This document shows positions 36,423-43,620 of a stretch of DNA of 64,000 nt, in pieces (the stretch's first letter is position 1; each line of letters opens with the position of its first letter). Both the position numbers and the translations under genes were made by a program. Location: assembly GCA_947625935.1 (NCBI GenBank), contig CANQQE010000005.1, positions 1 through 64,000 of the forward strand. The letters run 5' to 3'. The DNA is from an uncultured Muribaculaceae bacterium (GTDB taxonomy: Bacteria; Bacteroidota; Bacteroidia; Bacteroidales; Muribaculaceae). The notes beneath the pieces are model-generated. The model was not told where the DNA came from and searched no databases. It saw only the letters and a program-made list of their open reading frames with translations.

Positions 36423-36454
36423 TTGCGCAATGCTCAAAATGATTGTTATCTTTG
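36423..36454 (+). promoter_or_regulatory. promoter of mntA-hepT
   Basis: TTG at 36423-36425, 21 nt, TATCTTTG at 36447-36454, 30 nt ahead of the mntA ATG. Confidence 0.75.
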
Positions 36455-36484
36455 CGATTAACTCACTGATTAAAAATAAAGACA

Positions 36485-36790
36485 ATGCACTTAGTCGAAA
36501 TAAACCTAACTAAGATAGTCGAGATTTGCAAACATTTTCATGTCCGCAGGCTATGGGTTTTCGGTTCGATACTCACGAATCGCTTCAATGATAATAGCGA
36601 TGTGGATTTGTGTGTGGATTTCGATTGGGAAAAAATACCGTTGTTGGATGCCGCTGACAATTTCTTCGATTTTCAATATGCTCTTGAAGAGGTGTTGGGT
36701 AGGAAAGTTGACTTGACAGATGACAGCGCCGTGCGCAATCCATATTTTCGCGAGGAGCTGAACGAAAAACGCAGGCTGATTTATGGATAG
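36485..36790 (+). CDS. mntA: MntA-like minimal nucleotidyltransferase antitoxin
   Basis: 101 residues. The active-site motif GS-x10-DxD is intact: GSILTNRFNDNSDVD at about residues 27-41, with a third Asp in CVDFDWEK. Known fact: MntA antitoxins transfer AMP to a Tyr in HepT and so switch the toxin off. It overlaps the hepT reading frame by 8 bp, typical of the pair. This locus is more AT-rich than its neighbours and sits between two direct repeats, which suggests acquisition. Confidence 0.88.
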   Translation: MHLVEINLTKIVEICKHFHVRRLWVFGSILTNRFNDNSDVDLCVDFDWEKIPLLDAADNFFDFQYALEEVLGRKVDLTDDSAVRNPYFREELNEKRRLIYG

Positions 36791-37119
36791 GGAATTGAAT
36801 AAATATCTTGAGGATATTTTATGTGCGATAAACGAAATCGAATCGTTTGTGGGTCAATCCTTGTCGGTACGACGTGTTTTGCTCAACGCCGATATTAGTC
36901 AGGGCTGTGCAAATGAACATCGCCATTATAGGGGAGGCAACAAATCGAATACTTAAAATCAGGAATGATATTTCAATCACCAATGCAAGAAAAATCGTAA
37001 ATGCGCGAAATTATGTAATTCATGGTTACGACAGTTTGCGTTATGAGATACTTTGGGCGATTGTCATCAAAGATTTACCTTTATTGAAGTCGGAAGTCAG
37101 GTCCATTATCGACCGGTAG
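36783..37119 (+). pseudogene. hepT: HepT-like HEPN toxin, frameshifted
   Basis: Starting at 36783 the frame encodes a HepT-like N-terminus (RELNKYLEDILCAINEIESF) but ends at 36956 in a non-homologous tail. The rest of the protein continues in another frame: ILVRAVQMNIAIIGEATNRI, then ARKIVNARNYVIHGYD. The shift to the +1 frame falls at about 36855-36875, equal to one inserted base. The RNase/AMPylation motif RX4HXY (RNYVIHGY) is intact in the second frame. Possible readings are inactivation, programmed frameshifting or a base-call error. Confidence 0.8.
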
Positions 37120-37158
37120 CCTAAACATAAATGAATCCCTGCCGGGAATCCCGGCAGC

Positions 37159-37258
37159 GCGCGTTTCGGCCAAACCACGTTTCGGCCAGACCGTGGCCTG
37201 GCCCTACCTGATTGCGAACCGGGGGTGTTGCGGCGGCCAGGCCATGGCCAGGCTCCAC
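37159..37258. repeat. ~100-bp composite REP-like repeat, right of the toxin-antitoxin locus
   Basis: Direct copy of the block at 36196-36295, starting GCGCGTTTCGGCCAAACCAC and carrying the same spacer. The second palindrome here is GGCCAGGCCATGGCCAGGCT. The two copies bracket the mntA-hepT locus. Confidence 0.8.
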
Positions 37259-37275
37259 TTGGTTGTGAATCAGAC

Positions 37276-37311
37276 AAAAAAAGGCCATCCCGGAGGGGAT
37301 GGCCTTTTTTT
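37276..37311. terminator. bidirectional terminator
   Basis: AAAAAAAGGCCATCCC pairs with GGGATGGCCTTTTTTT around a GGAG loop. It serves the minus-strand secreted protein gene ending at 37328 and the plus-strand side. Confidence 0.9.
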
Positions 37312-37327
37312 CTATGGTTGGTGACGA

Positions 37328-39223
37328 TTATTTGACGAGCATTTTGCTGACTTTGTCGCCTTGCTTAACGATGTAGAGCTTGCCGGCTTCGGGCTGTGCC
37401 ACGCGGATACCCTGGAGGTTGTAGTATTCAGCGGGGGCAGCGGCGTCGACAGTGATGTCTTCAACACCTGTTGCGGTTGAGATGGTGACTGTCATTTTCT
37501 CGAAGTCAACCACGAAGTGAACGTTCTGGGGATATTCGGTGTAGTCCCAGATGTCAAATGCGTTCTCGCCTTTCATGAAAGGGAGCGGAGAGTTGAGGTG
37601 GGTCTCCTGGTTGCTGGTTGCTGCGCCGTAACGCTGGCCCATCTGGCTCCAGCCTGCATTGCCTGCAACGGGCGACAGTTTCTCGGTGAAGCTGAAGTGA
37701 CCGCCGGTCATGGCAACGTCGCCTTCGAAGATATTGCCGTTCTTTGTCAGCTCAACGCCCTTGCTGGGATCCCATTCGCCAACAGCGAGTTGGCCGATTA
37801 CGAAGAACTGGTCGGGAGCGGTGACGGTTGTGGTGCCTTTAGCCTCGATGGTCATGTTGTTGAGGTCGACAACGATGGTGTAGTCACCGGGCATTGCGAG
37901 AGTGATGTTGGCACCGTATTCAGGAGCTCCTGAAAGTAACGGAGTGACTGTGTTGGCTTGCAGCGCGCCGTCAATGTGGAATCCGGCACCGTCAAATGCG
38001 GTCCAGTCACCTTTGGCGGTTGAAATCTTGAAGCCGTAGGGAGCGTCGACGAGTTTGTGAGTGTAAACGCCATTCTCAGAGTCGTATACGAACTCTGTCG
38101 GAGCTGCGGCATCCCAGTTGTTTTGATCGCCAAGGATGTAGAGAGGTGCGGGAGTGGGGGGAACTTCGCCACCGATAGTGAATGTCAGTTTAGCTGCGCC
38201 TGAAACCGAGCTGTAACGGTAGATAGTGGCTGATTTGCCGTCTTCGTTGGCGTAGCAGATGATTGAGCCTGTAGCTGCCCCTGAAGGAGTGTCGACGGGT
38301 GCCATGTAGGACGCTACAATGGCGTTGTCGCTTGCGCGGACAATCACAAAGTCACCTGGGCACCAAGTGGCTGCGCGGCCTTCGAGTTTGGCTCCGTAAA
38401 CGAAGTAGGTTTCGTCACCGATCATGAACCAGTCGAATCCTGAAGCTGAACGTTGGTTGACGCGTGAGTAGCCTTGCCAATCGTCGAAGTCGGCGTTAGG
38501 GCCATAGAAGGTGTTACCGTTGCCCTGGAATGCATAGACGGTCATCGAGGGGTCTGATGCGTTTTGGCACTCTTCAACCGATGTGCCCCAAGGCTGGGAT
38601 ACGAAGAATGTGTTGATAGCGGCTCCGCCAGGAAGATTAAGCGATGCGTATGAGTCGATGACTTCGCCCTCTGAGATATAATAGGAAGCGAATGCTTTCT
38701 GAGTGTTCATGGCAGTATTCAACCAAGCGCCTTCAGAGCTGAGAACGTTTCCGAGCACGCGGCCGAGCTGGTCTACGCGGCCGGCTTCAAGACCTTCGGG
38801 GAGTGTGAGGTTGAGGTTTTGCACGTCAGCGATGTCGCGGCTTCCTGCCGGGAGGATGAAGAAGTCGGTAGCGCCTGCATTGGCACCGCCACCTTTGTTA
38901 TAAATGACATTGCCCGCTTCGTCGCAAGTGATGCCGAAGGGGGTGTCTGCTATGCCGGTCACAACTTCTTTTGCGCCCTTAGCATCAAACGCCCAAATCG
39001 ATTTGGTTGCGCTGTTCATGACGAGCATCTCGTTTGAACCTTTGACGGCGGTTGCGTATCGGCCTGTTGATATAATCCAATCAGTGGGAAGGGCTTGTTC
39101 CCATTCGAGAGTAAGCTGGGCATTCTCGCCTTCGGTGACGGCGGTGGTGCCTGCAGCCCATGCGTTGCCGGCCAACAGAGTGGCAGCTCCGGCGAGCATC
39201 ATGTTGCGTAACTGTTTTTTCAT
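37328..39223 (-). CDS. secreted protein with SusE/F-like modules and sorting-like tail
   Basis: 631 residues. Signal peptide ~1-23 (MMLAGAATLLAGNAWA). Residues ~35-360 look like an irregular beta-propeller or NHL-like body (WAFDAKGAKEVVTGIADTPF, then GITCDEAGNVIYNKGGG). Two SusE/F-type starch-outer-membrane modules follow: LYILGDQNNWDAAAPTEFVY at ~365 and FFVIGQLAVGEWDPSKGVEL at ~480. The tail YYNLQGIRVAQPEAGKLYIV with KQGDKVSKMLVK closely resembles the amylase tail, so the two probably use the same export route. The ligand is unproven; starch or another glycan is plausible. Confidence 0.75.
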   Translation of the reverse strand: MKKQLRNMMLAGAATLLAGNAWAAGTTAVTEGENAQLTLEWEQALPTDWIISTGRYATAVKGSNEMLVMNSATKSIWAFDAKGAKEVVTGIADTPFGITCDEAGNVIYNKGGGANAGATDFFILPAGSRDIADVQNLNLTLPEGLEAGRVDQLGRVLGNVLSSEGAWLNTAMNTQKAFASYYISEGEVIDSYASLNLPGGAAINTFFVSQPWGTSVEECQNASDPSMTVYAFQGNGNTFYGPNADFDDWQGYSRVNQRSASGFDWFMIGDETYFVYGAKLEGRAATWCPGDFVIVRASDNAIVASYMAPVDTPSGAATGSIICYANEDGKSATIYRYSSVSGAAKLTFTIGGEVPPTPAPLYILGDQNNWDAAAPTEFVYDSENGVYTHKLVDAPYGFKISTAKGDWTAFDGAGFHIDGALQANTVTPLLSGAPEYGANITLAMPGDYTIVVDLNNMTIEAKGTTTVTAPDQFFVIGQLAVGEWDPSKGVELTKNGNIFEGDVAMTGGHFSFTEKLSPVAGNAGWSQMGQRYGAATSNQETHLNSPLPFMKGENAFDIWDYTEYPQNVHFVVDFEKMTVTISTATGVEDITVDAAAPAEYYNLQGIRVAQPEAGKLYIVKQGDKVSKMLVK

Positions 39224-39346
39224 GTTTTAAGAGTTATTTGTTAAACAAAAAGTTATGTTATATAGTTGTGTTGTTATTTTATATCAGGTTCACTATTGGG
39301 GTAGTTTCTCACTGGTATTGCGGGCGACAACATTATATCACCGCTG

Positions 39347-39378
39347 TAAAGGTATTGTTTTATTTGTTATCCTACAAA
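39347..39378 (-). promoter_or_regulatory. promoter of the SusE/F-like protein gene
   Basis: Minus-strand TTTG at 39375-39378, 20 nt, TACCTTTA at 39347-39354 (last base off consensus). Leader of about 120 nt. Confidence 0.6.
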
Positions 39379-39393
39379 GTTTTTTAGAATATT

Positions 39394-39939
39394 TCACATT
39401 TGCGTGCCGTCATCCTGTCGGAAAGAGCGGCGAATCAGATCGTTGACGGCGGCTGTGTCGCCCAGGGCCTGCTGCAGGGTGATGTCGAGCCTGTGAATCA
39501 CGGTGACGCGCGCGCCGGGGATGATGCTGTCGATGAGCGCGGCGGGCGCGGGCGGCGCGGGGAGAGCCCGGTATTGGGCGTAGGTGTAGCGGGTGAAGCG
39601 GGAGTTTTCCGACACACCCCGGCGGTCGAGCAGGTAGCCGTCGGCCAAGGGGAGGGGCGTCGAGAGGTCGGTGATGTCGGTGGGGGCGGGGAACGAGATC
39701 AAAGCCGTGCCGGCGGCGTTGAGCGTCACGGGGACGTTGTCGCGGTAGTCGCCGTTGGTCTTGTAGATGACGGCGCGGGGCAGGGCGCGGTGGATGGGGG
39801 TGTTGGTGGGGCCGTCGATTGATTTGGGAGCTTGCTGCAGCGTCGGCGGTTGCGTCTGGGTCTGGGAGGATGCGGGTGCTGTTGAGCGGCATCCGGCGGC
39901 GAGAGCGGCGAGGGCTGTCATGGTGAGTAGTGCTTTCAT
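39394..39939 (-). CDS. proline-rich lipoprotein, unknown
   Basis: 181 residues. Lipoprotein signal LTMTALAALAAGCRST puts the Cys at residue 17. A Gln/Pro/Thr-rich linker (~22-50) is followed by a compact domain: VIYKTNGDYRDNVPVTLNAA, ADGYLLDRRGVSENSRFTRY, and IPGARVTVIHRLDITLQQAL. I do not recognise the family. It is a single gene with its own -7 box; the next gene on this strand has a separate promoter. Confidence 0.72.
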   Translation of the reverse strand: MKALLTMTALAALAAGCRSTAPASSQTQTQPPTLQQAPKSIDGPTNTPIHRALPRAVIYKTNGDYRDNVPVTLNAAGTALISFPAPTDITDLSTPLPLADGYLLDRRGVSENSRFTRYTYAQYRALPAPPAPAALIDSIIPGARVTVIHRLDITLQQALGDTAAVNDLIRRSFRQDDGTQM

Positions 39940-39973
39940 CGGAGGTTAAAGTGTGGTTTTTAAGTTTGTCACG

Positions 39974-39981
39974 CAAAGATA
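39974..39981 (-). promoter_or_regulatory. -7 box of the proline-rich lipoprotein gene
   Basis: Minus-strand TATCTTTG, exact TAnnTTTG, 34 nt before the ATG. Confidence 0.6.
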
Positions 39982-39992
39982 AGGAAAAAATA

Positions 39993-40023
39993 TTTGCGGA
40001 TTGTGAATTAATTCTTACCTTTG
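39993..40023 (+). promoter_or_regulatory. promoter of tRNA-Pro
   Basis: TTTG at 39993-39996, 19 nt, TACCTTTG at 40016-40023, then the tRNA 24 nt later. Confidence 0.8.
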
Positions 40024-40047
40024 TGGCCGCAAACAAAGAAAGCTGCT

Positions 40048-40120
40048 CGGGGTGTAGCACAGTTGGCAGCGCGCCACGTTCGGGACGTGGAGGTCGGAAG
40101 TTCGAGTCTTCTCACCCCGA
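40048..40120 (+). tRNA. tRNA-Pro (anticodon CGG)
   Basis: 73 nt. Acceptor stem CGGGGTG pairs with CACCCCG, discriminator A, CCA not encoded. Anticodon stem CCACG/CGTGG holds the loop TTCGGGA, so the anticodon is CGG. T arm GGAAG-TTCGAGT-CTTCT. A consensus promoter lies just upstream and a terminator just downstream, so it is transcribed alone. Confidence 0.95.
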
Positions 40121-40121
40121 C

Positions 40122-40156
40122 AAAAGGGTCTAACTCATTGAGTTAGACCCTTTTTT
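40122..40156. terminator. terminator after tRNA-Pro, possibly shared with argF'
   Basis: AAAAGGGTCTAACTC pairs with GAGTTAGACCCTTTT around a short loop, continued by TT. It directly follows the tRNA and could also stop minus-strand transcription of the carbamoyltransferase gene. Confidence 0.88.
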
Positions 40157-40189
40157 ATGTTTAGGCAAGCCCTGTTTGATTGCGAGTTG

Positions 40190-40226
40190 TGGGTGTTTCG
40201 GCCAGCCCGTGGGCTGGCCCTACATG
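40190..40226. repeat. REP-like palindromic element, short copy
   Basis: TTTCGGCCAGCCCGTGGGCT, then GGCCCTAC. The palindrome GGCCAGCCCGTGGGCTGGCC is complete apart from the centre. It lies between the tRNA terminator and the end of argF'. Confidence 0.7.
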
Positions 40227-40241
40227 TGGACCGGGGATGCG

Positions 40242-41195
40242 TCAGAGGGACTGAAGGAGGCGTTTCAGGACGACCTGGGCCGAGATTTCGCGGTTGGCAG
40301 CTTCGGGAATTACTAAGGAGCGCGGGCCTTCGATCACGTCGTCGCTGACAATCATGTTGCGGCGCACTGGGAGGCAGTGCATGAAGTAGGCGTTGTTGGT
40401 CAGTGCCATCTTGTCGGCGGTGACGGTCCAGCCGCGGTCGGTCGACAGCACTTTGCCATAGTTGGGGTCAGCGTAGGCCGACCAGTTTTTGGCGTAGACG
40501 AAGTCGGCCCCTTCGAGGGCTTTGTCCTGGTCATATTCCACTCTCGCTTTTCCGACGAAAGCGGGGTCGAGCTCGTAGCCGCGGGGATGTGTGATGACGA
40601 AGTCATAGTCGGTGGCGTTCATCCACTCGGCAAACGAGTTGGGGACGGCCTGCGGGAGGGCTTTGGGGTGGGGTGCCCATGTCATCACCACTTTGGGGCG
40701 TTGGACGGTCTTGTGCTCCTCGATTGTGATGAGGTCGGCGAACGACTGTAGGGGGTGGCGCGTGGCGGCTTCCATCGAGAACACCGGCCGGCCCGAGTAG
40801 CGGATGAACTGGTTGATGATGCGCTCCTCGTAGTCTTCGGCTTTCGACTCGAAGCGGGCGAACGACCTGACGCCGATGATGTCGCAGTAGCAGCCCATCA
40901 CGGGTATGGCTTCGAGCAGGTGCTCGGGCTTGTCGCCGTCCATGATGACGCCTCGCTCGGTCTCCAATTTCCACGCGCCCTGGTTGACGTCGAGCACCAT
41001 GACGTTCATGCCGAGGTTCATGGCGGCTTTCTGTGTGCTGAGGCGGGTGCGGAGCGATGAGTTGAAGAAAATCATCAACAGGGTTTTGTTGCGGCCCAAG
41101 TGCTGGTAGCCGAACCGGTTGGCCTTGACCTCAAGAGCTTCGGCGACAGCCGCGCGCAGGTCGCCGATATCGTTTACGGATGTGAAGTTGTTCAT
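40242..41195 (-). CDS. argF': N-succinyl-L-ornithine carbamoyltransferase (ArgF' type)
   Basis: 317 residues. The carbamoyl-phosphate motif is FFNSSLRTRLST, and MHCLPVRRNM is the substrate-loop signature near the C-terminus. In Bacteroides fragilis the ArgF' enzyme carbamoylates N-succinylornithine in an arginine pathway that uses succinyl rather than acetyl intermediates; I assign this one by resemblance, and acetylornithine remains possible. The frame extends 70 codons further through the adjacent IS remnant; the ATG at 41195 (NNFTSVNDIGD) is the family start. Confidence 0.88.
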   Translation of the reverse strand: MNNFTSVNDIGDLRAAVAEALEVKANRFGYQHLGRNKTLLMIFFNSSLRTRLSTQKAAMNLGMNVMVLDVNQGAWKLETERGVIMDGDKPEHLLEAIPVMGCYCDIIGVRSFARFESKAEDYEERIINQFIRYSGRPVFSMEAATRHPLQSFADLITIEEHKTVQRPKVVMTWAPHPKALPQAVPNSFAEWMNATDYDFVITHPRGYELDPAFVGKARVEYDQDKALEGADFVYAKNWSAYADPNYGKVLSTDRGWTVTADKMALTNNAYFMHCLPVRRNMIVSDDVIEGPRSLVIPEAANREISAQVVLKRLLQSL

Positions 41196-41256
41196 AATGA
41201 TTAAATGCTTTATAGCCGCGAAGTTACTCATAAATCGGCGATTGGCCATATTCTTA

Positions 41257-41780
41257 GACCCCGTTCCCCAATATTTGTTAACGCTGGGGTCGCATATCTC
41301 TGAGTGATTTTTGTCTTGTGATGAAGGAGCGTAGCCGTAGCTACATGACTGAAGAATAAGACAAAAAGCACCAGAGAGATGCGATGATGGGGTAACTTTA
41401 TCCATCGGCGTACAATTAATCGGCCTCGATTTCAGTTATATGATTTTAATCTTTCGTAACTCTTTGGACTACCCAATGATTTTCCCAAATGGCGCACGGT
41501 ATACGAATTTTATCGCAAACGGATTTCCGGTGGGTCTTGCCACATCACGTGCAAATGTCCACGATAGTAAGGGTGCGATTAAATTGACAGTAGATACAAT
41601 CTGCAACTATCCTACAATCAAACTGTTTCAGGCCGACAACGGCTATCGCCCCGGTCAATCGTCATGCATCCGCGTCCGCTTGTTTCAGTCACAATGCAAC
41701 CGCATTGCTCCCTTACTGCGCGAACACATCTGCGTAACGCTTGACCGCCCCAACGTTAACAAATATTGGGGAACGGGGTC
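41257..41780. mobile_element. IS5-like element remnant, 524 bp, with terminal inverted repeats
   Basis: Bases 41257-41289 (GACCCCGTTCCCCAATATTT, then GTTAACG and TGGGG) recur as an inverted copy at 41748-41780, 33 nt with one mismatch. Both ends abut TA, consistent with a 2-bp target duplication. Inside, 41440-41745 encodes part of a DDE transposase (GLATSRANVHDSKGAIKL, then LFQADNGYRPGQ), cut short and lacking its flanking domains. A long subterminal inverted repeat occupies 41290-41384. The copy is internally deleted and non-autonomous. The family is judged from the DDE fragment only. Confidence 0.75.
41290..41384. repeat. subterminal inverted repeat inside the IS remnant
   Basis: TCGCATATCTCTG, then TTTTTGTCTT (41290-41317) pairs with AAGACAAAAA, then CAGAGAGATGCGA (41358-41384). 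The ~40-nt loop contains a further GTAGCTAC palindrome. It may be a folded RNA or a binding site for a transposase. Confidence 0.6.
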
Positions 41781-42583
41781 TAACGGCTTTTATGACGGAG
41801 GGCCTTGAAGTCGCGCGCCGCGGGGTCGAAGGCCACCCCCCTGCCGTCGAACAGCGACGGCAGGCCGTCGGGGCGGGCGGTCAGCTCGTCGGGTGAGCCG
41901 GCGATCAGTGTGCGGTCGGCCTTGACGATCCATAGGCGGTGGCTGAGGTCGATGGCGGGTGCGATGTCGTGGGTCGACAGCAGTATGGCTTTGTTGTCGT
42001 CGTCGGCCAAGTCGCGTAGCAGCGACATCGTTTCGATGCGGCTCGCGGCGTCGAGAAACGCCGTCGGCTCGTCCATTATGATAATGGGTGTCTGCTGTGC
42101 CAGAGCTTTTGCTATCATGGCCTTTTGCCGCTCGCCGTCGGAGAGCCGGGCCAGATGGTCGCCGCGCTTGTGGGAGATGCCGACGCGCTCCATGGCGCGG
42201 GCCACTATGCGGCGGTCGTCGCTGTCCAACCGCCCGAAAAACCCTGTGTAGGGGTGCCGTCCGAGCCCTACAAGCTCCTCCACCGTCAACGCTCCGGCGA
42301 GGGTGCGGTCGGTATAGACGATGCCGAGGGTGCGGGCGAGCTGACGGACGGTGTAGTCCGTTATAGGCCGCCGGTCGATTTCGATTGTCCCGGCGAGGGG
42401 GTATTGCACCCCTGTGAGGGTGCGCAGCAGGGTTGACTTGCCGATGCCGTTGCTTCCCAGCAGCGACACCATCTCGCCCCGGCGCAGGTCAAGGTTCAGC
42501 CCGCTCAGAACGGGGGTGGCCTTGCGCCCTGAACGATAGCCCGCGGTGAGGCCGCGCGTGGTGAGGATTACCGGTTCTGACAT
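41780..42583 (-). CDS. ABC transporter ATP-binding protein (FecE/BtuD type)
   Basis: 267 residues. Walker A LLGSNGIGKSTLLRTL, signature LSDGERQKAMIAKALAQ, Walker B IIIMDEPTAFLD and the switch His in LSTHDIAPA are all intact. It powers the import system encoded by the next two upstream genes; its ATG overlaps the permease stop (ATGA). The stop codon TAG is built across the IS remnant junction (41780-41782), so the last residues may differ from the ancestral end. Longer upstream starts run antisense through the permease gene and are rejected. Confidence 0.93.
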   Translation of the reverse strand: MSEPVILTTRGLTAGYRSGRKATPVLSGLNLDLRRGEMVSLLGSNGIGKSTLLRTLTGVQYPLAGTIEIDRRPITDYTVRQLARTLGIVYTDRTLAGALTVEELVGLGRHPYTGFFGRLDSDDRRIVARAMERVGISHKRGDHLARLSDGERQKAMIAKALAQQTPIIIMDEPTAFLDAASRIETMSLLRDLADDDNKAILLSTHDIAPAIDLSHRLWIVKADRTLIAGSPDELTARPDGLPSLFDGRGVAFDPAARDFKALRHKSR

Positions 42584-43620
42584 CAGTTGAAATAGAGGAG
42601 TTTCTTGCGGTTGATGATGATATATATTATAATAGGTACGCCTATCACCGGTGTGATGGCGTTGACGGGGATGATGCCGCCGGAGCCGAAGATGACGCTG
42701 ACCAGGGCGCACCCCGAGCCGACGACAGCCCCGCACAATGCCGTGCCGGGGAGCAGCACTGAATGGTTTGACGTGCGCAAGGCCATACGGGCTATGTGGG
42801 GGACGATCAGCCCTATGAAGCCGATAGGTCCGCAGAAGGCCGTCACCACCGCCGTCAGCCCCCCTGATATCAGCAACAGGCGGTTGCGCGTGGCGGGGAT
42901 GTTGACCCCGAGGTTCTCGGCATAACGCTGTCCGAGGAGCAGGGCGTTGAGGGGCTTGGCCATGAGCAGCGCGCACGCGGTGAGCGCCAGAGTCAAGGCG
43001 GCGAAAACAGCCAGACGCTCAAGGGTCAGCGACGAGAACGAGCCTAATCCCCACACCACGAATGAATGCACCCCTTCGCGGGTGGAGAAAAAGTTGAGCA
43101 GAGAGATTGCCGATGAGGCCAGATAGCCCATCATTATGCCTATGATCAGCAACATGGCCGTGCTCGTCACCATCATCGAGAACGCGAGCAGGGTCAGCAT
43201 CACCGCGGCCGCGCCGGCAGCCGCGCCGGTGAGTATGCCCGCATAGTAGCCCACCCCCGTGACGCTGCCCCCCAGCGCGAGCAGCACCACGGCCACGCCG
43301 AGTGAGGCACCGGTCGATATTCCGAGAATCGAGGGGCCGGCCAGAGGGTTGTCGAAGGTGGTCTGCAGCAGCAGCCCCGAGAGCGCGAGGGCCGCCCCCG
43401 CGAGGGTCGCCGTCAAGGCCATGGGGAGGCGCATCTCGATGACGATGACGCTCCAGCGGGGATTGTCGGTGGCGTGACCCGCCAGTGCCTTCACGACCTG
43501 CGTGAAAGGGATGTCGACGCTGCCTGCGAGCAGACAGGCGGGTATGATGGCCAGCAACGCCGCGGCCATGACCGCCAGCGCGATGCGGTGGCGTCGATTG
43601 TGGGGGGCGCATAGCTTCAT
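42583..43620 (-). CDS. FecCD-family permease
   Basis: 345 residues, nine to ten membrane segments. The family signature is clear: RLPMALTATLAGAALALSGL, then LQTTFDNPLAGPSILGISTG. It forms the channel for a siderophore or cobalamin importer. Start and stop overlap its neighbours by 4 bp on both sides, so all three subunits are translationally coupled. The substrate cannot be decided here: no cobalamin riboswitch or iron-box is evident upstream. Confidence 0.93.
   Translation of the reverse strand: MKLCAPHNRRHRIALAVMAAALLAIIPACLLAGSVDIPFTQVVKALAGHATDNPRWSVIVIEMRLPMALTATLAGAALALSGLLLQTTFDNPLAGPSILGISTGASLGVAVVLLALGGSVTGVGYYAGILTGAAAGAAAVMLTLLAFSMMVTSTAMLLIIGIMMGYLASSAISLLNFFSTREGVHSFVVWGLGSFSSLTLERLAVFAALTLALTACALLMAKPLNALLLGQRYAENLGVNIPATRNRLLLISGGLTAVVTAFCGPIGFIGLIVPHIARMALRTSNHSVLLPGTALCGAVVGSGCALVSVIFGSGGIIPVNAITPVIGVPIIIYIIINRKKLLYFN

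Noticed and set aside
41196-41405. 70-codon N-terminal extension of argF'
   Set aside because: It is translated IS remnant; the family start is at 41195.
42584-42976. 131-codon N-terminal extension of the ABC ATPase
   Set aside because: Antisense-like low-complexity Arg/His-rich translation within the permease gene; real start is 42583 with an ATGA overlap.
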